Shown piece after piece: positions 1 to 4,824 of a DNA stretch of 5,478 nt (position 1 is the stretch's first letter; every line of letters starts with the position of its first letter). The notes beneath the pieces were generated by a model. The model was not told the origin of the DNA, ran no database searches, and was given only the letters and a program-made list of their open reading frames with translations. The stretch comes from Candidatus Kapaibacterium sp. (GTDB lineage Bacteria > Bacteroidota > Ignavibacteria > Kapaibacteriales > UBA2268), in contig JAUQWR010000416.1 of the NCBI GenBank assembly GCA_030835065.1, forward strand, positions 1 to 5,478, written 5' to 3'. The position numbers were made by a program, and so were the translations under genes.

Positions 1-343
1 CTAAGTATGGAGCTTCTAAGATTTCTGAAATAATCCTTTTCAAATCTAAATTTGATAAAATATCGTCAATTAGATTATTAACAGCTTCAGCTCTTTCAGG
101 ATTATTGCTAGTTGCCTTAGAAAAATCCCATTCTTTCGATAAAGTACCTGCTTTACGTGATTGAACACACGAGGAAACGTGGGGATCATTACCGATTTTC
201 GATAAGTTTTCGAGAGATATTCTAAAGTCTCCAAGATTGGAGTTTGGATTATTTAGAACAGAGTTAAAAGAATTATTGAAATATCCATAATTCCCAATTA
301 ATGAGCTTAAAAGCTCTTTGATATCTTTAGGATAGTTATTCAT
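1..343 (-). CDS. Phage portal protein, DUF935/Mu gp29-like (partial, N-terminal 114 residues)
   Basis: This gene starts with ATG at 343-341 and runs off the left edge, so only about 114 N-terminal residues are visible and the C-terminal part is missing. The portal forms the dodecameric ring at one vertex of the phage head through which the terminase pumps DNA. Visible evidence is the segment DPHVSSCVQSRKAGTLSKEW at about residues 53-72, which matches the conserved early block of the DUF935 (Mu gp29) family, where an Asp/His 'inspect a reference site' region is followed by an invariant Arg and then a Trp ('R..av....W.i'). A helical segment follows and ends in EAPYLG, where the family normally begins its 'ai.yG.s..E' block. 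An AAGGA motif at 357-353 lies 9 bases before the ATG. The preceding terminase stop is one base upstream, so the two genes are almost certainly cotranscribed and translationally coupled. Terminase then portal is the Mu order. Confidence is limited by the truncation. Confidence 0.78.
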   Translation of the reverse strand, partial: MNNYPKDIKELLSSLIGNYGYFNNSFNSVLNNPNSNLGDFRISLENLSKIGNDPHVSSCVQSRKAGTLSKEWDFSKATSNNPERAEAVNNLIDDILSNLDLKRIISEILEAPYL

Positions 344-344
344 A

Positions 345-1703
345 TTATACAGTCCTTATTCTTTGAAATACTGAATTATTTGTTTTTGAAGTAGGTTTTT
401 GTACAGTAGAAGATTCATCATAATGGTAATATGTTGTTCTCATTAATGCTTGAGTAAGAGAATCCACGATGTCATCGTGTTCAGAGCGTGGAAATTCAGC
501 AGTTTCGAGAATAAATGTATTTAGCCAAGGTGCTTTTTCCGGAATAAAAACATTTCCACTTTCAATTCTGGCAGTAACAGCATGAGCTCTTGTTTCTTTA
601 GAACCATGTGGTTCAATTGGTCTAATTGGAAGTCGTGTTTCACTTTTAAGTGTTTGTATAATAGGACTACCATTAGCCTTTTTTTCAATTAAAATTTCGT
701 TAGGTTTATAAATTTCGGCTAAATCCTTTACCGCTTGCAATGCCTTAGGAAAATCAATATGCTTACGATAGACGTCAATCAAATAATCGTTTCTTTTCAA
801 TACACCCCAAGTTGTGCATACATAGAAGTCATTAACTTCTTTTTCTTCGACTGCCATATCCCAGCTTTGAATGATATAATCAAATTGAGGAGTTTCATTA
901 TATTTTTGCCACCAATCGACTTTAAAAATAGCGTTCTCATTCGTTATAGGACGTTGCTGATATTGAGCGTTCCAAACACCAGTTCCAACAATAGATTTGA
1001 TTTTTGCTAATTGTTCAACAGAATATCTTTGAGGCCACAAAGCTTCACCTGAATCAGATAAAGCAGGGAGTGATAAATATTTCCATTCAGCTCCGTTTTC
1101 TGAGTTCAAAATTCTACCAACTATGTCATCATTGTGCCAACGTGTCATAATAATAATTGCCGAACCGTCAGGCTCCATTCTAGTCATTGGAGTATATTGA
1201 AACCATTCCCATAATTTATCACGTTGACGTTTAGAAAATGCTTCGCTAGGGTCTTTGATTGGATCGTCAATAATCAATAAATCAGCTCCACGTCCAATTA
1301 AATCACCACCTTTACCAATAGCCTTAAAAGAGCCACCTTGTTTCATGCTAAATCTATTCGCAGCGTTACTATCACGTTCGATTTCTGTATTAAATTTTGG
1401 TGCAAATTCTCTTACAATAGAACGCACAGGGCGTCCAAATCTATCAATTGCAAAGCTCGAGCCGTGTCCTACGACAATCACATTTTTGTTTGGATTATTT
1501 AGAATATACCAAGCTGAAAACATTTTTGTAGTTAGTTCAGATTTACCATGCCGTGGAGGCATAGAAATAATAAGTCTTTTTAATTTACCTGTTGCAATAT
1601 CCATTAAATTAGAATTGATCAGCTCGATGTGATCAGGTATTCTAAAAGTAGGATTACTGGCATAAGCTAAGCCTACAGGCATGTTAACCATTATTTGGCT
1701 CAT
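345..1703 (-). CDS. terL: Phage terminase large subunit (packaging ATPase-nuclease)
   Basis: This 452-residue protein is the usual length for a large terminase, the motor that cuts concatemeric phage DNA and drives it into the procapsid. The N-terminal ATPase shows a Walker A-type PPRHGKSE at residues 49-56, a Walker B LLIIDDP at 142-148 with the adjacent acidic pair, and the coupling motif TRWHNDD at 187-193. The C-terminal RNase H-like nuclease shows SWDMA with D282, LIEKKANG with E340, and SEHDDIVDSL at 407-416 with D410, D411 and D414; these are the expected metal-binding acidic residues. All key residues appear intact, so the enzyme should be active. The family resembles the Terminase_6/TIGR01630 group. 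The ATG at 1703 lies 9 bases after an AAGGA motif and overlaps the end of the small-terminase gene by 20 bases, which supports this start over in-frame ATGs at codons 5 and 8. The portal gene follows after one base. Confidence 0.96.
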   Translation of the reverse strand: MSQIMVNMPVGLAYASNPTFRIPDHIELINSNLMDIATGKLKRLIISMPPRHGKSELTTKMFSAWYILNNPNKNVIVVGHGSSFAIDRFGRPVRSIVREFAPKFNTEIERDSNAANRFSMKQGGSFKAIGKGGDLIGRGADLLIIDDPIKDPSEAFSKRQRDKLWEWFQYTPMTRMEPDGSAIIIMTRWHNDDIVGRILNSENGAEWKYLSLPALSDSGEALWPQRYSVEQLAKIKSIVGTGVWNAQYQQRPITNENAIFKVDWWQKYNETPQFDYIIQSWDMAVEEKEVNDFYVCTTWGVLKRNDYLIDVYRKHIDFPKALQAVKDLAEIYKPNEILIEKKANGSPIIQTLKSETRLPIRPIEPHGSKETRAHAVTARIESGNVFIPEKAPWLNTFILETAEFPRSEHDDIVDSLTQALMRTTYYHYDESSTVQKPTSKTNNSVFQRIRTV

Positions 1704-2079
1704 TATGTAAATTCCTTAAGTATTCAATGCCTAATTTTTGTGTATCTTTTGAAATTGGTATTTGGGGTATTTCTGATTCGGAATCCTGTTGAATAGTAGT
1801 AATTCCATATCCTCTTTTTTTGCCTATTCGATCAAGATACCATTTTGCAGTAGAAAGGTCGCCCGATTTAATAGCATTTTCAATTTGTATTTCAGCAATA
1901 TCTAATTTAAGTTCTATTTTATCATCAACAATTTCTCTTATTTCAGGGTGAGATTTCATCATATTAGTTATTGTATTTCGATGACATCCTATTTCTCTGG
2001 CTGCAAAGCTAATATAGCCATTATTTTTTATAAGAGCTTTAATAACTTTATTTACTGTAATTTTTTTAGTATTAGCCAT
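1684..2079 (-). CDS. terS: Putative phage terminase small subunit (helix-turn-helix DNA-binding protein)
   Basis: The product is 131 residues, a normal size for a small terminase, which recognises the packaging site and loads the large subunit onto DNA. A predicted helix-turn-helix spans about residues 12-45: a helix around VIKALIKNNG, then ISFAAREIGCHRNTITNMMK, then SHPEI, where the recognition helix would be RNTITNMM. A charged helical stretch follows (about 46-72). AKWYLDRIGKKRGYG at 78-92 resembles the 'a.wyL...gk.rGY' block common in phage small-terminase-like HTH proteins. The tail is hydrophilic and ends within the first codons of the large terminase (20-base overlap), the standard neighbour. 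There is no clear Shine-Dalgarno motif before the ATG at 2079; the upstream bases are simply A/T-rich. The main alternative is a generic phage HTH regulator. The assignment rests mostly on context and the GKKRGY block rather than on a strong family signature. Confidence 0.75.
   Translation of the reverse strand: MANTKKITVNKVIKALIKNNGYISFAAREIGCHRNTITNMMKSHPEIREIVDDKIELKLDIAEIQIENAIKSGDLSTAKWYLDRIGKKRGYGITTIQQDSESEIPQIPISKDTQKLGIEYLRNLHNEPNNG
1713..1717 (-). promoter_or_regulatory. Ribosome binding site deciding the large-terminase start
   Basis: On the minus strand AAGGA lies 9 bases before the ATG at 1703, inside the last codons of the small-terminase gene. The in-frame ATGs further on (1691 and 1682) lack a motif of similar quality at the right distance, so this site favours the longer protein and translational coupling of the two terminase genes. 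Confidence 0.7.
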
Positions 2080-2088
2080 AAAATATTT

Positions 2089-2116
2089 TTGTTAAAACGT
2101 TGAATTTTAGTATATT
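2089..2116 (+). promoter_or_regulatory. Candidate sigma-70-type promoter for the DUF488 gene
   Basis: TTGTTA at 2089-2094 and TATATT at 2111-2116 are separated by 16 bases and match the TTGACA and TATAAT consensus at 4 of 6 and 5 of 6 positions. Transcription would begin near 2123, about 20 bases before the chosen start at 2142. The gene needs its own promoter because both neighbours point the other way. In such AT-rich DNA matches of this quality can occur by chance, so this is a weak call. Confidence 0.35.
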
Positions 2117-2128
2117 TACAAATATTTC

Positions 2129-2134
2129 AAAAGG
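2129..2134 (+). promoter_or_regulatory. Ribosome binding site deciding the DUF488 start
   Basis: AAAAGG lies 7 bases before the ATG at 2142. The upstream in-frame ATG at 2100 has no such motif and adds 14 residues that do not fit the family, so 2142 is the better start. Confidence 0.6.
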
Positions 2135-2141
2135 TAAAAAT

Positions 2142-2501
2142 ATGTACACATCATACTACGGTAATTATCGTAAACTAATCGGATTAAATCCGATATCAAT
2201 TTCAAGAAGTAAACCAAAATCAATAAATTGTTTAGAGTATAAAAAATTAGCTCCAACATATTTGATGCTCTCAATGAATGAGGATAATTATATTCAAGCC
2301 TTTTATGAGATGTTGGAAAAATTAGACCCTTATCAAGTAATAAATGAACTAAAAGAACTGGCAGGAAGTAAACCATTTGTACTTTTATGCTATGAAAAAC
2401 CGAACGAATTTTGCCACAGGCATTTAGTTGCTGATTGGTTGAATACCAACTGCAAAACTCGAATAATTGAATATGGTTCGGATGAATTAACATTATTCTA
2501 A
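2142..2501 (+). CDS. DUF488 family protein
   Basis: This is a 119-residue protein of the short DUF488 family, whose biochemical function is not established. Members are small alpha/beta proteins with conserved Cys and His residues. Family hallmarks visible here are the N-terminal YTSYYGNYRKL (residues 2-12), ISISRSKP (18-25), LEYKKLAPTY (31-40), KLDPYQVINEL (60-70) and the C-terminal block LLCYEKPNEFCHRHLVADWL (81-100) with C83, C91, H92 and H94. The protein looks complete. The start at 2142 is chosen because MYTSYYGN matches the family N-terminus and has a ribosome binding site; an ATG at 2100 would add an unrelated extension. It is the only plus-strand gene between 1 and 4824. It diverges from the small-terminase gene across 62 bases and its last 9 bases overlap the end of the methyltransferase gene tail to tail. 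This layout suggests an independently expressed cargo gene (a 'moron'). A role in defence or counter-defence is possible but is only inferred from the neighbours. Confidence 0.87.
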   Translation: MYTSYYGNYRKLIGLNPISISRSKPKSINCLEYKKLAPTYLMLSMNEDNYIQAFYEMLEKLDPYQVINELKELAGSKPFVLLCYEKPNEFCHRHLVADWLNTNCKTRIIEYGSDELTLF

Positions 2502-3842
2502 TACCTTGCCATCTTTTTTTAACCATTCTTTTAAAGCTTCTTTGTAAGAATCAAAGATTTTTTTGCTTTTGTAGATGAGTTTGTACTTGTAATTACCCTC
2601 TAAATCCTCAGCACGTTCAGTGAGATTGAATAAAGAGCGGTATTTCATGCTTACAGGCTCATTTGTAAAAACACGGGTAGTAAATCCGGTATGTTCCCAA
2701 ATAGATTTATCATTGATTAATTTCAATGTTGGTTTTGTGCATATTAAATACAACACTAATTTCGATAATCTTTTATATTGAGAATGAGGGCAAGCCGGAT
2801 CAGAGTAAATAACAGCCCATTCAGTACCAAATTTAAGAGAATCAGCAATTACAGCAACGCCAGCCATTTTACCGTCAATAAATATCAGGAAAGCATGTCC
2901 GGAATCAGTCATTGCAGCTTTTTTTACCCAAAGCAGACGGTAATGATTAGCAATTTTAGAGCTTACTGGAAGAAATACAACCTCTGAATTTTCCGTAATT
3001 ACGTCGTTTTTATCAATTAATTGATATTTAGGGATTTGCTCTTTAATCGGAGACCATGAACCAACCCATTTAACCGTATTTGTATTTGAATAAATACAAT
3101 ATACTCCAGAGTGTTTGTATTGATAAGAATAAATCAATTCGAATGGAGATTTTACATCAGGATTAGGATTGTTCGTGCGATAATATACGATTGCTCCTTT
3201 ATCGTGCATTTCCTGTAACTGTTGAAGCTTTAATTTTTCAGTTATTATCGTATAATCCGGGTCTTTAAAATCGAAAACATCTTGCAGGGCTTTATATTGC
3301 TTCTCATAGTCACCAATGATAACAGGTGGATCATAGAATACTAAATCACCCTCTTGGACTTTAGGGAGTACCAAGCAAGCATCAGACCCGTAAAAAGTCA
3401 TTTTACCAATATTACTTTTAAAAGATTCGATTTTTTTAACAATTTTCTCGAAATAATTCTCAGCTTGCTTAATACCATGTGCATTGAGAGCCTTGTAATA
3501 TGGAATATGATTTTTATTCATATTTTTTGAGTATTCAGTAAAGAATATTACTAGTGCACATTTCTCAACTGGCGTATTTTTGCCCTTAAATGATGGGAAT
3601 AATTCCAATATATGAGGTTTTAATTCACAATCAATTTGTGTATCAGTAAGAGCGTGACCAATAGCACGGGAATACAACATTACATCGGTTGAATGAACTT
3701 CAATATTCTTATCAACAATACCGGTTATTTGTTCAATAACAAAATTTCCTGCAAATGGAACGAAAACCCTTTTAGGTTTTATGCGCTCAATTTCCTTTTT
3801 TATGAATTGTGCAACAATTTGTGGAGTAGTGCCGAAAAACAT
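2493..3842 (-). CDS. Putative anti-restriction adenine methyltransferase with C-terminal Mom/GNAT-like domain
   Basis: This 449-residue protein has two domains. Residues about 1-230 look like a D12/Dam-type DNA adenine methyltransferase in alpha order. VFVPFAGNFVIE (26-37) is the SAM-binding motif I, D53 in STDVMLYSRAIG follows it, and FYDPPV (169-174) is the catalytic motif IV, with Val replacing the Tyr/Phe/Trp usual in adenine N6-methyltransferases. GDYEKQY (177-183) fits the stretch after DPP in this class. Residues about 285-430 resemble the GNAT-fold Mom group: HAFLIFIDGKMAGVAVI (316-332), YSDPACPHSQYKRLSKLV (346-363) and FTTRVFTNEPVSMKYRSLF further on. I recognise the combination as the phage family annotated 'putative antirestriction adenine methyltransferase'. 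Mu Mom is known to convert adenine to a carbamoylmethyl form that blocks restriction; the same chemistry here is inference. The ATG shares a base with the ParB-gene stop (TAATG) and has GGAG 8 bases upstream (3854-3851), implying translational coupling. The product would act on phage DNA in the cytoplasm. Confidence 0.8.
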   Translation of the reverse strand: MFFGTTPQIVAQFIKKEIERIKPKRVFVPFAGNFVIEQITGIVDKNIEVHSTDVMLYSRAIGHALTDTQIDCELKPHILELFPSFKGKNTPVEKCALVIFFTEYSKNMNKNHIPYYKALNAHGIKQAENYFEKIVKKIESFKSNIGKMTFYGSDACLVLPKVQEGDLVFYDPPVIIGDYEKQYKALQDVFDFKDPDYTIITEKLKLQQLQEMHDKGAIVYYRTNNPNPDVKSPFELIYSYQYKHSGVYCIYSNTNTVKWVGSWSPIKEQIPKYQLIDKNDVITENSEVVFLPVSSKIANHYRLLWVKKAAMTDSGHAFLIFIDGKMAGVAVIADSLKFGTEWAVIYSDPACPHSQYKRLSKLVLYLICTKPTLKLINDKSIWEHTGFTTRVFTNEPVSMKYRSLFNLTERAEDLEGNYKYKLIYKSKKIFDSYKEALKEWLKKDGKVLE

Positions 3843-4585
3843 TATTTAGTCTCCGCTTTAATTTGGAGTATTCTTTCATTTGCAAGTTCAATTAAACGCA
3901 AAACAGCAATACCATTATTTTTGATATTCTCAATTTTTTTAATTTTTCGCATTAATTCTAAAAACCTATCATAATATTTAATAGAAGTAACATGAACTTC
4001 AGATGCTGTTTTTGCAGATGAAAATTCGATAATATTTTCAAGACCTTTGTCAATATTTTCTAATTCATCGGGCATAAACATTAATACAAGTTCTTTAGAT
4101 TCACCAATTTTAAAGTTTAGTGATTGGTAGCTGATTTGTGCTATTTCTGAGTTAAGCCCAGTTTCAATTTTAAATTCAATATCCTCTATTGAATTAAATA
4201 ATTCAGCTAAAATAATTGGATCGTCCTGACCGACCAAAGCGTTATGTGAAAGTTGCTTACTAATTATCTCATCATGAGTTTTAGGAGAATCAACAAATAC
4301 TAAAATCCATTCTAATTTAGCTTCTTTAGCTCCATCAACACGGTGAGCACCGTCAATAAGCCTAAATTTATCATTGTCTTTATACACAATTGGGATTGAA
4401 GAGAGCCTACCATATTTTTTAATATTGCTTACTAGCTGCTTAAATTTCTCCGGAGAAAAATAATGTGCGTTTTTTTTCTGTGGTAGTATATCTGAAGGTT
4501 TCACAACAGCTAACGGCAACATTCCTAAAGCTTCGAAGAATGTATTTATATCATTTAATCTAGTTTTTAAGTTTTCTATATCCAT
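3842..4585 (-). CDS. ParB/Srx-fold (ParB N-terminal domain) protein
   Basis: The product is 247 residues from ATG at 4585. Residues about 22-105 form a ParB N-terminal-like domain. VVKPSDILPQKKN (27-39) is the first strand and loop, followed by a helix EKFKQLVSNIKKYG (46-59), IPIVYKDNDKFRLIDGAHR (64-82) with the signature IDGAHR motif at 77-82, then GAKEAKLEWILVFVD. In this superfamily that motif contributes to nucleotide or phosphate binding; members include DNA-partition CTPases, nucleases and many phage and plasmid proteins of unknown activity. The C-terminal 140 residues are helical and lysine/glutamate-rich with no recognisable family, and there is no obvious ParB helix-turn-helix, so a true partition role is not supported. 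The start at 4585 has AGGA 11 bases upstream; the frame stays open to 4810 but that stretch only translates the intergenic repeats. Its stop overlaps the methyltransferase start by one base. Likely roles are a DNA-targeting, nuclease or regulatory partner of that enzyme. Confidence 0.85.
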   Translation of the reverse strand: MDIENLKTRLNDINTFFEALGMLPLAVVKPSDILPQKKNAHYFSPEKFKQLVSNIKKYGRLSSIPIVYKDNDKFRLIDGAHRVDGAKEAKLEWILVFVDSPKTHDEIISKQLSHNALVGQDDPIILAELFNSIEDIEFKIETGLNSEIAQISYQSLNFKIGESKELVLMFMPDELENIDKGLENIIEFSSAKTASEVHVTSIKYYDRFLELMRKIKKIENIKNNGIAVLRLIELANERILQIKAETK

Positions 4586-4596
4586 AAAATTATAAA

Positions 4597-4600
4597 TCCT
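4597..4600 (-). promoter_or_regulatory. Ribosome binding site supporting the ParB-domain start at 4585
   Basis: AGGA on the minus strand lies 11 bases before the ATG at 4585, slightly long but acceptable spacing. It argues against starting at 4810 or any other ATG within the repeat region. Confidence 0.45.
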
Positions 4601-4615
4601 AAAAAAATATATGAA

Positions 4616-4643
4616 AGTATAATATAAATATGTGCATAGAAAA
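4616..4643 (-). promoter_or_regulatory. Candidate leftward promoter for the ParB-methyltransferase cassette
   Basis: Reading the minus strand, TATACT (4621-4616, 4 of 6 to TATAAT) sits 16 bases after TTTTCT (4643-4638, a poor -35). It lies directly between the repeat array and the ParB-domain start, where a promoter is needed. A perfect TTGACA also occurs on the minus strand at 4683-4678 within the repeats, with a TATGCT 19 bases on, as an alternative. Neither pair is strong, so only the general location is supported. Confidence 0.25.
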
Positions 4644-4758
4644 CGGAATAGGAGCATACCAAAACGGAATACAAAATTGTCAACAAAAATGTTGACGAAA
4701 ATGTATACAAAAACGGTGACAAAAACAGCTGACGAAAATGTCAACAAAAATGTCATAC
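4634..4758. repeat. Tandem 12-bp-period iteron array with GTNNAC cores in the divergent intergenic region
   Basis: A six-base core alternates with an A-rich six-base spacer (AAAAAT, GAAAAT, AAAAAC or AAAACG). In order the cores are GCATAG (4634), GAATAG (4646), CATACC (4655), GAATAC (4667), GTCAAC (4679), GTTGAC (4691), GTATAC (4703), GGTGAC (4715), AGCTGAC (4727, one extra base), GTCAAC (4740) and GTCATAC (4752). The right half is the best conserved. Exact longer direct repeats are the 15-mer TGTCAACAAAAATGT at 4678-4692 and 4739-4753 and the 12-mer TGACGAAAATGT at 4693-4704 and 4730-4741. The array fills the gap between two divergent operons, as operator clusters, partition-type centromeres or replication iterons do. 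The best guess is a multi-site binding region for a regulator, perhaps the ParB-domain protein or a phage repressor. No known family of iterons was recognised. Confidence 0.85.
4679..4696. repeat. Perfect inverted repeat within the iteron array
   Basis: Seven-base arms GTCAACA (4679-4685) and TGTTGAC (4690-4696) flank AAAA. This is the only perfect dyad in the array and a natural site for a dimeric DNA-binding protein. A terminator is unlikely because the stem is short and AT-rich and it lies upstream of both operons. Confidence 0.7.
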
Positions 4759-4812
4759 GTGTAGGTATTTGCATGTTCCGCAAGCTAACTTCAAATTGCA
4801 TAAAAAACATTT

Positions 4813-4816
4813 GGAG
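4813..4816 (+). promoter_or_regulatory. Ribosome binding site of the capsid protease gene
   Basis: GGAG is 8 bases before the ATG at 4825, supporting that start; the encoded MTDWIEIFSSGTH matches the family N-terminus. Confidence 0.7.
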
Positions 4817-4824
4817 TAATTTTT

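Noticed and set aside
1255..1632. Plus-strand frame antisense to the terminase ATPase domain
   Set aside because: It is a shadow of the conserved Walker A/B region on the other strand.
2116..2526. Minus-strand frame antisense to the DUF488 gene
   Set aside because: The plus-strand frame carries clear family motifs; the antisense frame is low-complexity and has none.
3693..3974. Plus-strand frame across the ParB/methyltransferase junction
   Set aside because: Both minus-strand genes are well supported here and the plus frame is rich in Phe, Asn and Ser with no domain.
4679..4696. Rho-independent terminator at the perfect inverted repeat
   Set aside because: The stem is seven AT-rich pairs without a following T-run on the relevant strand, and no gene ends nearby.
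4634..4758. CRISPR array
   Set aside because: Units are only 12 bases with no unique spacers of CRISPR length and no cas genes; the pattern is an iteron or operator type.
4586..4810. N-terminal extension of the ParB-domain gene up to an ATG at 4810 (75 extra residues)
   Set aside because: The extension is hydrophobic low-complexity translation of the intergenic repeats, does not resemble the family, and the ATG at 4585 has a ribosome binding site.
4586..4824. Dam-type GATC control sites as upstream of mom in phage Mu
   Set aside because: No GATC occurs in this interval, so Mu-style Dam/OxyR control is not supported.
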